DNA of 64,000 nt from Streptomyces smyrnaeus (GCF_017676345.1 NZ_JAFFZM010000012.1:186001-250000), one strand, 5' to 3'. Shown: positions 36,777-45,676, counted from the first letter of the stretch. Numbers and translations: made by a program. The notes: a model not told the origin generated them from the sequence alone.

Positions 36777-37574
36777 CTACGGCAGCATCGCGACCGCCAC
36801 CGTCACCAGGAGCCCGATGTACGCCCAGGCGTACGGACGGTCCGGTATCCGCAGCGGGCGCCGCCGCAGCACGGCGATCACCGGCAGAGCCCCGGCAAGC
36901 AGCGCCGCGGCGGCGCGGGCGTCGACGAGGCCCACCAGGTGCATCTGCGTATGCACTGCGGACGGCACGGTGGCGGCGCTCAGGGAGACCGCCGTGGCCG
37001 GGAGGGCGATGGCGAGGGTGAGGGGGTTGGCCAGCGCTGTCGCGACGTGCATCGTGTGCCCGGCCCGCCGCATCGCGGGGACGGTCATGACGCTGCCCCC
37101 TACGCCGAGGAAGGCCGCTATCGCGCCGACCGGCGCGCCGAGGACGACCGGCAGTGGCCGCGACCCGTCGGTGACGGCCCCGGGCCGGGTGGGAGGGCGG
37201 AGGAAGCCGGGCCGAAGCAGCAGATCAGCGGCGGTGAGGGCGACATAGCCGACGAACGCCCAACGGGCCAGCGCGGGCGGCGCGACGCGGGTGACGAGCG
37301 CACCGACCGAGGCGCCCACCGCCAGCAGGAGGAGCAGTGTGCCGCTGCCGCGCAGGGCGGCCAGTACCCGCCGGGGCGTGACGGCCGTCGCGAACCCCGC
37401 GTTCACCACCATCACCAGGGCCGAGGTCGCCGTGGCCACCCGTACCGCGTCCGCGCCCAGCGCGGCGTCCGCCCACACCACGACCGGGACGGCGACGAAC
37501 CCGCCGCCGAACCCGAACACCACTGTCGTCACCCCGGTGAGGAGCCCGATCCCTGTCAAAGCCAGAACATCCAC
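36777..37574 (-). CDS. TauE/SafE-family membrane transporter
   Basis: A 265-residue protein with about eight membrane segments. The family repeats are evident: GIGLLTGVTTVVFGFGGGFVAVPVVV near the N-terminus and VGAIAAFLGVGGSVMTVPAM in the second half. These proteins export sulfite, sulfoacetate or other organosulfur/anionic compounds. GTG 37574 follows a GGTGG-type site. It is divergent from an AraC regulator gene 84 bases away, which probably controls it. Confidence 0.88.
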   Translation of the reverse strand: MDVLALTGIGLLTGVTTVVFGFGGGFVAVPVVVWADAALGADAVRVATATSALVMVVNAGFATAVTPRRVLAALRGSGTLLLLLAVGASVGALVTRVAPPALARWAFVGYVALTAADLLLRPGFLRPPTRPGAVTDGSRPLPVVLGAPVGAIAAFLGVGGSVMTVPAMRRAGHTMHVATALANPLTLAIALPATAVSLSAATVPSAVHTQMHLVGLVDARAAAALLAGALPVIAVLRRRPLRIPDRPYAWAYIGLLVTVAVAMLP

Positions 37575-37658
37575 GGAGCCACCCCACCAGCAGCAGGGGC
37601 CTTCTCGCATGCGAAGGTCGGCACATTTCCTTCGTGACTCGGCCAGTACGGTGGCGGG

Positions 37659-38456
37659 GTGAAGAACGTTCCTCTCGACAGCGTCGACCACGTGGACCGG
37701 GCCGTACTGCCGATCGGCACCGACTACCCGCCCGGCCACCTGCTGGACTGGCACGAGCACCGGCGCGCGCAGTTCCTCTACGGCGCCACCGGCGTCATGG
37801 TCGTCGACACCGACGAGGGCACCTGGACCGTTCCGCCCGAGCGCGCCGTCCTGATCCCGGCCGCCACCCGGCACCGGGTGCGCATGCTGGGCGTGAGCAC
37901 CCGGAGCCTGTACATCGAGCCGGACGCCGTCCCCTGGTGGCCCGCCACCTGCACGGTGGTGGACGTACCGCCACTGCTGCGCGAACTTCTGTCGGCAGCC
38001 GTCGGGTTCGAGGCCCACTACAGCCTCTCCGGGTGGGAGGGACACATCGCCGCGCTCCTCCTGCACGAGATCGCCGCACGCACGCCCCTGCCGTTCCATG
38101 TGGCGATCCCCGCCACCGCTGAGCTCGCGGCACTCTGCCGCGAGTACCTCGCCGCCCCGGACGTCGGCGTCACCAACGCCACATGGGCCGCGCGGACGGC
38201 CATGAGCGAACGGTCCTTCACCCGGCGCTTCCGCTCGGAGATCGGCGACAGTCCTGCTGTCTGGCGGGCTCGCGCCCGCCTGCTCGCGGCCGTCCCGCTG
38301 CTGCGCACCGCGTCCGTCAGCGAAGTCGCCGGCCACCTCGGCTACGCGTCCCCGGCCGCGTTCACCGCCGCCTTCACACGCGCCTTCGGCATGCCACCGT
38401 CCCGCTTCGCCGCGCGCAGCGCGGGCGGCGGACCCGGACCCGGCCACCGCCTCTGA
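37659..38456 (+). CDS. AraC-family regulator with cupin sensor domain
   Basis: A 265-residue regulator: residues 20-95 form an AraC-type cupin (PPGHLLDWHEHRRAQFLYG ... RAVLIPAATRHRVRM), residues 160-255 the two-HTH DNA-binding domain (TNATWAARTAMSERSFTRRF and SVSEVAGHLGYASPAAFTAAF). The cupin and the divergent TauE gene match a common pair in which the regulator senses the compound to be exported. GTG 37659 is the start that keeps the cupin complete. Confidence 0.9.
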   Translation: MKNVPLDSVDHVDRAVLPIGTDYPPGHLLDWHEHRRAQFLYGATGVMVVDTDEGTWTVPPERAVLIPAATRHRVRMLGVSTRSLYIEPDAVPWWPATCTVVDVPPLLRELLSAAVGFEAHYSLSGWEGHIAALLLHEIAARTPLPFHVAIPATAELAALCREYLAAPDVGVTNATWAARTAMSERSFTRRFRSEIGDSPAVWRARARLLAAVPLLRTASVSEVAGHLGYASPAAFTAAFTRAFGMPPSRFAARSAGGGPGPGHRL

Positions 38457-38478
38457 CTCCCCCCGTCGGGAGGCTCCG

Positions 38479-39327
38479 CTATGGGGTGTGGGAGAAGCGA
38501 CGGGCGGCTGCGGTGAGGGCGGCGAGGCCGAGCAGGGCGACGAGCGCGAGTTCCAGCAGGGCAGGGGGCGTCCAGTCCGCCCAGCGGACACCGGCGTATG
38601 TGGCGGTGTGCGAGGTGGTGGCCTCGATGGTGCGGTGGAGAAGGTCGACCGCGTAGCTGAGGGGGTTGAGCGCGGCGAGGGCGGCGAGCCAGTCGGGGAG
38701 CTTGGTGAGCGGAAAGAACGCCCCTGAGAGGAAGAGCAGGGGAGTCATGGCCAAGCTCAGGACGACTTCGAAGGTCTCCGGCGTCCGGATGGCCACGGCC
38801 AGCGCGATGGTCACCGCGGTGAGAGTGAAGGCGGCCAGCACCAGGACGCCCAGCAGCCCCGCGAGCATGGCCGGCCGGTACGGGAGGTGAGCGGTGCCTG
38901 CCAAGGACAGGAGCAGGGTTCCCTGGGCGGTGGCTACGGTGGTGCCGCCCAGGCACATGCCGATCAGCAGGGTCGGGCGGTGGGCGGGAGCCATGAGGGT
39001 CTCGCGGAGATGCCCGCTGGCCCGGTCGACGATCAGACGGGCGCCGACACCGAAGGTGGGCATCTGGATGGTCATGACGAGAATGCCGGGGAAGAGGTAG
39101 GTGGTGTAGTCCTCGCCGACAGCGGTGTCCGGGATGAAGGCGGCCAGGCCGCCGCCCAGGGCGAGCAGGAAGACCAGGGGCTCCAGGAGCATCATGCCGC
39201 TGTAGACCGGTTGGCCGACGGTGCGCAGCAGGTCGCGGAGGACGACCGCGTGCACCGTGCGCAGTTCACGGCGCAACAGCTCCGCGCGCCGGGGCCGAGC
39301 GTCCACGGCGGCGAGCGGTGTGCTCAT
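38479..39327 (-). CDS. ABC-2 type permease (DrrB-like)
   Basis: A 282-residue membrane protein with six hydrophobic segments of the ABC-2 family (SGMMLLEPLVFLLALGGGL, PYRPAMLAGLLGVLVLAAF, VLSLAMTPLLFLSGAFFPL with the family's FFPL motif). The start overlaps the ATPase stop (ATGA). Together they form a DrrAB-like exporter. It points away from the lasso-peptide genes, sharing their 486-base upstream region, so export of that peptide or self-protection is possible but unproven. Confidence 0.9.
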   Translation of the reverse strand: MSTPLAAVDARPRRAELLRRELRTVHAVVLRDLLRTVGQPVYSGMMLLEPLVFLLALGGGLAAFIPDTAVGEDYTTYLFPGILVMTIQMPTFGVGARLIVDRASGHLRETLMAPAHRPTLLIGMCLGGTTVATAQGTLLLSLAGTAHLPYRPAMLAGLLGVLVLAAFTLTAVTIALAVAIRTPETFEVVLSLAMTPLLFLSGAFFPLTKLPDWLAALAALNPLSYAVDLLHRTIEATTSHTATYAGVRWADWTPPALLELALVALLGLAALTAAARRFSHTP

Positions 39328-40388
39328 TTCGACTCCAGAGGCTCGGTGCCGGGGTCGGTGTCGGTGCTGCGGCCGGTGTGATGGAAGAAGACCTCGTCCA
39401 GGGTGGGGGGCGTCACCGCCAGCGCCCGCAGGGCGAGCTGACGGTCGGCCAGGGCGGCGACGACCAGGGGAACCGTGCGCGCGCTGTCGGCCACGCGGAG
39501 GGTGAGGCCGTCACCGGTCCGGGCGGGCCGCAGGCCGAGGTCGCGCAGCGCCGCGACGGCGGCCGTGTCGTTGTCGGTGTGCAGCCGGATGCGGTCCTCG
39601 CCGATCTGGGCCTTGAGGTCGGCCGGTGTGCCCACGGCGACGATGCGGCCGTGGTCGATGACGGCGGCGCGGTCGCAGTGTTCGGCTTCTTCCAGATAGT
39701 GGGTGGTGACGTAGAGAGTCGTGCCGGTACGGTCGCGCAGCTGGGTCAGGTGGTGCCAGATGCGGGCACGGGCATGTGGGTCCAGGCCGGTGGTGGGCTC
39801 GTCCAGGAAGAGGACGCGGGGCTGGTGAAGGAGGGCACGGGCGATCTCCAGGCGGCGCCGCATGCCGCCGGAGAGGGTGCGGACCTTGTGGTGGCGCCGG
39901 TCGGCCAGGTCGGCGAGTTCGAGCACTTCGGTGGTGCGGGCGCGGGCCAGCGGACGGGGGAGTTGATGCAGCCGGGCGTGCAGATACAGATTCCGTGCCA
40001 GGCTCATGTCCGCGTCCAGGGCGGTGTCCTGGAGCAGCAGACCGATCTGGCGGCGTACCTGTTGCGGTTGACGGACGACGTCGGCCCCGGCAACCCGGGC
40101 GCGGCCCGCGGTGGGCGGCGTCAGTGCGCACAACATGGCGATGGTGGTGCTCTTGCCGGCCCCGTTCGGACCGAGGAAGCCGAAGATCTCGCCCGGCCCG
40201 ATGGTGAGGTCGATTCCGTCGACGGCCCGCCGCTCGCCGTAGGTCTTGGTCAGCCCTCGCGCCAAGACTGCGGGCGCGGGGTGAGGTGGGCGCTCCGCCT
40301 CGGGCTCGAAGGGGTGCGCACGGTTCCCGGTCATGGAGGGCCGGGGGCCGCGGGCTTCCGGCGTGGGATTCGGGTGGTCGGTGGTCAT
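39324..40388 (-). CDS. ABC transporter ATP-binding protein (DrrA-like)
   Basis: A 354-residue ATPase with Walker A GPNGAGKSTT, Q-loop GLLLQDTAL, signature TLSGGMRRRLEIARAL, Walker B VLFLDEPTTGLD and the switch His in VTTHYLEEAE. A C-terminal 90-residue extension is typical of the daunorubicin-resistance class. The N-terminal 40 residues are polar and Pro-rich. It couples to the ABC-2 permease and is divergently arranged to the lasso precursor gene. Confidence 0.93.
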   Translation of the reverse strand: MTTDHPNPTPEARGPRPSMTGNRAHPFEPEAERPPHPAPAVLARGLTKTYGERRAVDGIDLTIGPGEIFGFLGPNGAGKSTTIAMLCALTPPTAGRARVAGADVVRQPQQVRRQIGLLLQDTALDADMSLARNLYLHARLHQLPRPLARARTTEVLELADLADRRHHKVRTLSGGMRRRLEIARALLHQPRVLFLDEPTTGLDPHARARIWHHLTQLRDRTGTTLYVTTHYLEEAEHCDRAAVIDHGRIVAVGTPADLKAQIGEDRIRLHTDNDTAAVAALRDLGLRPARTGDGLTLRVADSARTVPLVVAALADRQLALRALAVTPPTLDEVFFHHTGRSTDTDPGTEPLESK

Positions 40389-40874
40389 CGCCGTGGCGCC
40401 TGCCTGAGTATGTGAGCCGGAGCAGGGCCGGCCCGACGGCCGGCCATTCGGTGAAAACCCTCCTTCCCCGCGGGCTTCACCTCATTTTCGTACCTGTCGC
40501 TCTCACCATGCCTTTCGGTTCCGGGAAAGCAAAGGGAGAGGCGCCGCCGAGCGGGCTGAAACCACCGTGACCGGTATTCCGGGAGCAGGGAGAATGCGAT
40601 GCGGAAGCCAGGGCGCACGCCGGGGCGCACACGAGGTCGCTCCCGTGATGTGGCAGGTGGCGTGCTGGTGCGGCCTGGTCCTTCGGCCGTCTGCTTCGAT
40701 GGGAAAAATGTGTCATCAGTGCCGCGGGTAAACGCGGCGTGAGCGGGATTTCCCGGCGTAGGTCATTCTGTCGGGTGAATACTTTATCGAGGGGCTGTTG
40801 GGTCACCTCTTTCTTGTGCACGCTGTTTTTGATAAGTGCCGTGAACGGCACATCGAGTGACACAAGGAGGAGAA
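40389..40874. other. Divergent regulatory region between ABC exporter and lasso-peptide genes
   Basis: No gene is supported on either strand. GC content falls markedly toward 40740-40870 (GAATACTTTATCG, TTTTTGATAAGTG), marking the promoter of the lasso operon; GATAAG at 40831-40836 is a possible -10 box. An inverted repeat at 40836-40851 follows it. The exporter promoter should lie in the left half. Confidence 0.45.
40836..40851. promoter_or_regulatory. Inverted repeat 24 bases before the lasso precursor start
   Basis: GTGCCGTGAACGGCAC has perfect 7-base arms around GA. It lies between a possible -10 box and the ribosome-binding site AAGGAGG, so it may be an operator or a 5' mRNA hairpin. 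Confidence 0.5.
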
Positions 40875-41006
40875 ATGAGGAACGAGAAGAAGCCGCCGGA
40901 GCCGTACGAGCCGCCGATGCTGGAGAAGGTCGGCCGCTTCACCAAGGACACCCTTGGCCGCCCCGGTCCCTGGCACGACTACCGTCCCCGGGCCTGGCGC
41001 TGGTGA
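40875..41006 (+). CDS. Lasso-peptide precursor
   Basis: A 43-residue precursor with AAGGAGGAG before its ATG. The leader carries the canonical recognition pattern Y11-x-x-P14-x-L16-x3-G20-x5-T26. Cleavage after L27, with Thr at -2, gives a 16-residue core GRPGPWHDYRPRAWRW. Gly1 and Asp8 of the core fit an 8-residue macrolactam ring, leaving an 8-residue tail with bulky Tyr, Arg and Trp plugs; no cysteines, so class II. The calculated monoisotopic mass of the cyclised peptide is 2074.03 Da. The core is unusually basic (four Arg, one His) and rich in Trp, ending in Trp. The stop overlaps the start of the cyclase gene. Confidence 0.9.
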   Translation: MRNEKKPPEPYEPPMLEKVGRFTKDTLGRPGPWHDYRPRAWRW

Positions 41007-42847
41007 CAGTGGCATCCGGGTTCGTTGTCCTTCCCGACACCGACACCGCCGAGGGCGCGGCGGCGCCCGTCGTCCCGCGTGCCGGCGAGGTGGTGCGGTA
41101 CCGCTCGGGCCGTCCCTGGGTGATCCAGCTGGGGGCGCCGGAGCCGGTGCTGCGGGTGACAGCGGGCCGGGTGGCAGTGGTGGTGATCGGGTTCTGCCCG
41201 GTCACCACCGTCCGGCTGGAAGCACTGGCCGGCCGGGTCCGCTCGGTGCAGGACATCGACGAGATGGCCCGGCGACTGCCCGGCAGCTTCCACCTGGTGG
41301 CCTCGGTCGGGAACGAAGTACGCGTGCAGGGCAGCCTGTCCGGGCTGCGGAAGGTCTTCCACACCCGGGTGGCCGGAGACGTGCTGGTCGCCGACCGGGC
41401 AGATGTGCTGGCGGAGATCACCGGCCGCGGCGTGGACGAGCAGGCTCTCGCGGTGCGGGTGGTCTGCGGCGGTGTGCTGCCGCCCCCATTGGGTGAACAG
41501 AGCATGTGGCGCGATGTCTGTCCCGTGCCGCCGGACCACTGTCTCGTGCTGGACCGGGGCCGCGCGCGGGTGGTGCGTTGGTGGACTCCGCCGGCACCCG
41601 CGCTGTCGCTGCCGGAGGGCGCCGCGGTCGTACGCGAAGCGCTGACCGACGCCCTGCGGGGGCGACAGGGTCGGCGGATGAGCGCCGACCTGTCCGGAGG
41701 GCTGGATTCCACGTCGCTGTGCTTCCTGGCCGCGCCGCACGCCTCCGAGCTGCTGACCTTTCGCGTCGCCGAAGCGGAAGCCGGCAACGACGACGCGGTG
41801 TTCGCAGCCCACGCGGCACGTCGTCTGCCCGGGGCCGAGCACCTGGTGGTCGCTCAGGAGGACCTGCCGGAGCTGTTCGCCGAGCCGGGCCTGACGTGCG
41901 ACACCGAGCAACCCGTGATCTTCTCCCGCACCGACGCCAGAATGCGGCACATCAGCCGGATGCTGGCGCAGCGCGGCCACCATTGGCACCTGTCCGGGTA
42001 CGGCGGTGACGAACTGTTCCTGCCCTCCCACGGGTACCTGCACCGGTTGGCGCTGCGGCACCCTGTCACCGCGCTGCGGTACATCCGCGCGTTCCGCTCG
42101 CTGGCCCGGTGGCCGCTGGGCGCCACACTGGCCGGCCTCGCCTTCCCCGGCACCGTGCACAGTTGGTGGCGGACCCAGGCCCGGCGCCTGACCGAGCCGT
42201 CGGACGCCGACGACCGCCGCCCGGTACTGGGCTGGGGGATGGACCCGATCCGCGCCTCCGAATCCGCCACGGCCCTCGCTGTGGAAGCGGCGCGCACGGC
42301 CCTGCTCCGCACGGCTGACGAAGTTGTACCGCTGGCCGACGACCCGGGCCAGCACCAGGCCCTGCTGGTCCTGCGCTCGTCGGTGGCCGACTATCGGCAA
42401 CTGGCCGGGATGTTCGCCGACTCGGGCGTCCATCTGGACCTGCCCTACCTGGACGACCGGGTGGTCGAAGCCGTTCTGTCGGTCCGCGTGCACGAGCGCG
42501 GAACCCCCTGGCGGTACAAGGCGCTGCTGTCCGAAGCGATGCGCGGCATCCTGCCGGAGACGGTGCGCAACCGTGCGACCAAGGGCGAGTTCAGCGCGGA
42601 GGCCCGCGACGGACTGCGTACGCATCGAGGCGCCGTTCTGGCGCTGTTCGCCGACTCGGCACTGGCCGAGCGTGGCCTGCTCGACGTCGATGCTCTGCAC
42701 CGACAACTGCACGCGCCGCGAGCCGACATCACCGCGACAGCACACGTGGAGAACCTGATCGGCTGCGAGGCCTGGCTGCGGGCCACCCGCCGATTCACCG
42801 AACGTACCGACTCCAAGGGGTCCGATGGTGCTGCGGCTTCACCCTGA
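41003..42847 (+). CDS. Lasso-peptide cyclase, asparagine-synthetase-like (protein C)
   Basis: A 614-residue protein of the lasso C family. It keeps the ATP pyrophosphatase motif DLSGGLDSTSLC and GYGGDELF of asparagine synthetase B but starts MTVASGFVVLPDT without the Cys2 of glutamine amidotransferases, as lasso cyclases do. It activates the Asp8 side chain as AMP ester and closes the ring on Gly1. GTG 41003 overlaps the precursor stop (GTGA), so precursor and cyclase are translationally coupled. Confidence 0.92.
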   Translation: MTVASGFVVLPDTDTAEGAAAPVVPRAGEVVRYRSGRPWVIQLGAPEPVLRVTAGRVAVVVIGFCPVTTVRLEALAGRVRSVQDIDEMARRLPGSFHLVASVGNEVRVQGSLSGLRKVFHTRVAGDVLVADRADVLAEITGRGVDEQALAVRVVCGGVLPPPLGEQSMWRDVCPVPPDHCLVLDRGRARVVRWWTPPAPALSLPEGAAVVREALTDALRGRQGRRMSADLSGGLDSTSLCFLAAPHASELLTFRVAEAEAGNDDAVFAAHAARRLPGAEHLVVAQEDLPELFAEPGLTCDTEQPVIFSRTDARMRHISRMLAQRGHHWHLSGYGGDELFLPSHGYLHRLALRHPVTALRYIRAFRSLARWPLGATLAGLAFPGTVHSWWRTQARRLTEPSDADDRRPVLGWGMDPIRASESATALAVEAARTALLRTADEVVPLADDPGQHQALLVLRSSVADYRQLAGMFADSGVHLDLPYLDDRVVEAVLSVRVHERGTPWRYKALLSEAMRGILPETVRNRATKGEFSAEARDGLRTHRGAVLALFADSALAERGLLDVDALHRQLHAPRADITATAHVENLIGCEAWLRATRRFTERTDSKGSDGAAASP

Positions 42848-43121
42848 CGTCTCCATCACCGACGCCGAAACCGACACCGACGCCGACACCCGCACCCACG
42901 CCCGGGACGGCATTGTGCTGCTCAACGAGCGTACCGGTGGGTACTGGCAGCTCAACGCGACCGGCGCATTCGTCCTGCGGTGCCTGCTCGACGGTCACGA
43001 GGCCTCCGACATCGCCTCCCAACTGGCCGAGCGCCACCAGGCGGACCCGGAGCAGGTCGGACGGGATGTCGCGGCCGTGGTCGAACGGCTGCGCGATGCT
43101 CAATTGGTCCAGGACCATTGA
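42825..43121 (+). CDS. PqqD-like leader-recognition protein (lasso B1/RRE)
   Basis: A 98-residue PqqD-fold RiPP recognition element: LRLHPDVSITDAE, then GIVLLNERTGGYWQLNATG and AFVLRCLLDGHEASDIASQL, ending in a helix. In actinobacterial lasso clusters this split B1 protein binds the leader's Y-x-x-P-x-L region and presents it to the peptidase and cyclase. It overlaps the cyclase gene by 23 bases and the peptidase gene by four. A short Asp/Thr repeat (TDAETDTDADTRT) near the N-terminus is unusual for the family. Confidence 0.92.
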   Translation: MVLRLHPDVSITDAETDTDADTRTHARDGIVLLNERTGGYWQLNATGAFVLRCLLDGHEASDIASQLAERHQADPEQVGRDVAAVVERLRDAQLVQDH

Positions 43122-43579
43122 GCGAACCGGTCGCCCTCGCCCCCCGGGACCGGCTGCCGTTGCGCCGTCGGCCACTGCCGCTGGCAGCCGTCGCCGTGGC
43201 CCGGCTGCTGGCCCTGCTGCCCCCGGCACGGATCCGGTGGTTCCTCGAACATGCCCGGCGCGGCGCCGCGCCGGCCACCGTGGAGCAAGCACTCGCCGCC
43301 CGCCGCGACGTCGTCTCGGTGAGCCTTCGGTGCGCCGGGCAAGGCTGCCTGGAACGCTCCCTTGCGGCGGCCCTGCTCTGCCGCTGCCGGGGCACCTGGC
43401 CCACCTGGTGCACGGGGGTCCGCACCCATCCTTTCGCCGCCCACGCCTGGATCGAGGCCGCGGGCCACCCGGTCGGTGAGCCCCACCTCAAGGGCCACTA
43501 CCGTCTTCTGCTGAGCGTCCCGCCCCTGCCCTCCGCCCGGCCGGACGCCTCCCCTCCCGAGGAGAGGCAGGGCAGCTGA
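43118..43579 (+). CDS. Lasso leader peptidase, transglutaminase-like (protein B2)
   Basis: A 153-residue cysteine protease of the lasso B2 family. The catalytic Cys is C77 in GQGCLERSLAAALL and the His is H109 in FAAHAWIEAAGHPVG. It removes the leader after L27 of the precursor. The start appears to be TTG 43118, overlapping the B1 stop (TTGA) with AGGA just upstream; no other in-frame start keeps the conserved N-terminus (VALAPRDRLPLRRRPLPL). It ends the tight four-gene lasso operon; no transporter gene follows. Confidence 0.9.
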   Translation: MSEPVALAPRDRLPLRRRPLPLAAVAVARLLALLPPARIRWFLEHARRGAAPATVEQALAARRDVVSVSLRCAGQGCLERSLAAALLCRCRGTWPTWCTGVRTHPFAAHAWIEAAGHPVGEPHLKGHYRLLLSVPPLPSARPDASPPEERQGS

Positions 43580-43705
43580 AACGCGGGCCGCCATCCGTGG
43601 GAGCAGACCGCGACCGTCCACCGGGGTGGCGGCCTGGCTAGGGTGTGCGTTCGAGAACGCGGGCAGCCTTCGACGCCGGACGCGTCCGAAGGATGAGGAG
43701 GAGCA

Positions 43706-43962
43706 GTGACGAACCACGCCCCTGGCGGCACCGTCCGGCCGGGTCGTGTCGGTACAGGGGCCTGGTGGTCGACGGCCGCGACGACTGGGTGACCAAGGGC
43801 GACGAGCTGCGCGTGCGGTACGACCCTGAAGGCGTGGCCGGCCCGACCGAGGACAAGAACAGCAGCTCGTACGGAGGTCTCCTCGCCTCCCTCTTCGTGG
43901 CGGCCGTCGTGGTGGGCACATGGGGCGGCGTGCGGCAGAACATCGGTCGTCTCGTCCTTTGA
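43706..43962 (+). pseudogene. Possible frameshifted small membrane protein (DUF3592-like tail)
   Basis: GTG 43706 has a strong GAGGAG site but its frame ends at 43792 after 29 codons. A second, overlapping frame then encodes WVTKGDELRVRYDPEG, which resembles DUF3592-type proteins, followed by one membrane segment (GLLASLFVAAVVVGTWG) and ends at 43962. The two halves together would make one protein, so a frameshift or decayed gene is likely. It could instead be a real short protein starting inside the second frame. Confidence 0.4.
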
Positions 43963-44249
43963 GTCACCGGTCGCGACCGAGCGCGCCTCGGTGTCTCCGT
44001 CGAACAGGACCCGGTGGCTGTAGCCGGGCGGCGGGCGAGCAGTCGGACGCCGACCAGGAGCCAGGAGCGAGGTGGACGGGTACGCCGTCATGGCGTTCAA
44101 CCGGAGCCACGACAAAGGAAAAAGCAAGGAGATCCCACTCCTTGCCACTCTCAACATATAGCGCGGCGGGGGGCTTGCGGCAAGGCCCGGGTCCTGCCGC
44201 AGCATTGTCGGCCCGAGCTGGAACCGGGCCGTAATTGGGGGGTTGCTGC

Positions 44250-45485
44250 ATGCGTGTGGTGTTGACGACATGGGGTTCGCGCGGGGATGTCGAACCGGTG
44301 GCGGGGCTGGCGGTGCGGTTGCGGGAACTCGGCGCGGAGGTGCGGATGTGCGCGCCGCCGGACGAGGAGTTCGCTCAGCTGCTGGCCGGTGTCGGGGTAC
44401 CGCTGGTGCCGCTCGGCCCGGCGGTGCGCTCGGTGGTGACCGGTGAGAGGCCGCCGACGGAGCAGGACGCGTTCCGGCTCGCGGCCGAGCTGGTCGCGGC
44501 GCGGTTCGACACGCTCGGGAAGGCGGCCGAGGGATGTGACGCGCTGGTGGCGACGGGCTTGCTGCCGGCAGGCGCGCGGGACGTTGCCGAAAAGCTCGGC
44601 ATCCCCTACGTGTTCGCGTGCTTCCATCCGTTCGGGCTGCCGTCGCGGCACATCCCTCCGGGGCGGAGGCCCGGCAAGCCGTCCCCGTCGCAGGAGACCG
44701 ACCTTGAGGTGCTGTGGAAGCAGGACGCCCAACGCGTGAACGCCTTGTACGGCGAGGCGCTCAACAGCCATCGGGCGGCGATCGGTCTGCCACCGGTGGA
44801 CAACGTCCGTGACCACGTCCTCACCGACCGGCCGTGGCTGGCGGCAGACCCCGCACTGGGCCCGTGGCAGGAGATGACATATCTCGATCTCTTGCAGACC
44901 GGGGCGTGGATCCTTCCGGACGAACGTCCCCTCCCAAGAGAGCTGGTGGAGTTCCTGGACGCCGGTGAACCGCCCGTGCACGTGGGGTTCGGCAGCATGG
45001 CCATGCACGCCTCGACGGACATCGCCCGGGTGGCCGTCGAGGCGGTCCGGACGCACGGTCGCCGCGTGCTCGTCGCCCGGGGCTGGGCCGGGCTGACCCC
45101 GATCGACAACCGGGACGACTGCTTCGTCGTGGGCGAGGTCAACCATCAGGCGCTGTTCGGCAGGGTGGCCGCCGTCGTGCACCACGGCGGCGCCGGCACC
45201 ACGACGACGGCCGCCCGGGCCGGCGTGCCCCAGGTGGTGGTACCCCAGATCGCGGACCAGCCGCACTGGGCCGCCCGCGTGGCCGAACTCGGCATCGGCG
45301 CGGCACATGACGGACCGACGCCGACGGTCGACTCCCTGTCGGCCGCACTCACCACGGCGTTGAACCCCGGGACCCGGGCCCGGGCGGGAGCCGTGGCCGG
45401 GGCGATCCGCAGCGACGGAGCGACGGTGGCCGCGAAACTGCTGTTCGACATGGTCAGCGGGGACAGGCCACCCGTGGCCGGGTGA
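44250..45485 (+). CDS. GT1-family glycosyltransferase (macrolide/glycopeptide type)
   Basis: A 411-residue GT-B glycosyltransferase beginning MRVVLTTWGSRGDVEP, the hallmark of the UDP/TDP-sugar transferases that decorate natural products. The C-terminal donor-binding half carries PPVHVGFGSM and VVHHGGAGTTTTAARAGVPQVVVPQ. ATG 44250 follows a GGGGGG-type site. The acceptor is unknown; the nearest biosynthetic genes are the lasso cluster 670 bases upstream and the PKS 12 kb downstream. Stand-alone members of this group often glycosylate and inactivate macrolides or sterols. Confidence 0.9.
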   Translation: MRVVLTTWGSRGDVEPVAGLAVRLRELGAEVRMCAPPDEEFAQLLAGVGVPLVPLGPAVRSVVTGERPPTEQDAFRLAAELVAARFDTLGKAAEGCDALVATGLLPAGARDVAEKLGIPYVFACFHPFGLPSRHIPPGRRPGKPSPSQETDLEVLWKQDAQRVNALYGEALNSHRAAIGLPPVDNVRDHVLTDRPWLAADPALGPWQEMTYLDLLQTGAWILPDERPLPRELVEFLDAGEPPVHVGFGSMAMHASTDIARVAVEAVRTHGRRVLVARGWAGLTPIDNRDDCFVVGEVNHQALFGRVAAVVHHGGAGTTTTAARAGVPQVVVPQIADQPHWAARVAELGIGAAHDGPTPTVDSLSAALTTALNPGTRARAGAVAGAIRSDGATVAAKLLFDMVSGDRPPVAG

Positions 45486-45676
45486 GCGCCGCACCGGTTC
45501 CGCGCGCCAGGGTCCCTGGTACGGCCGTTCGCCGGCGCCCTCTAGCCTGGTGGGAGTCGGTGTGCCGCCGCCCTCGAACGAGGCACGCCCGCCAGGCCCA
45601 CCCGCACCGCCCCGGGCCGCAGGCCACCGACCGGCGCACCGACCGACACGAACTGCACACGACCACGGGAGTACGG

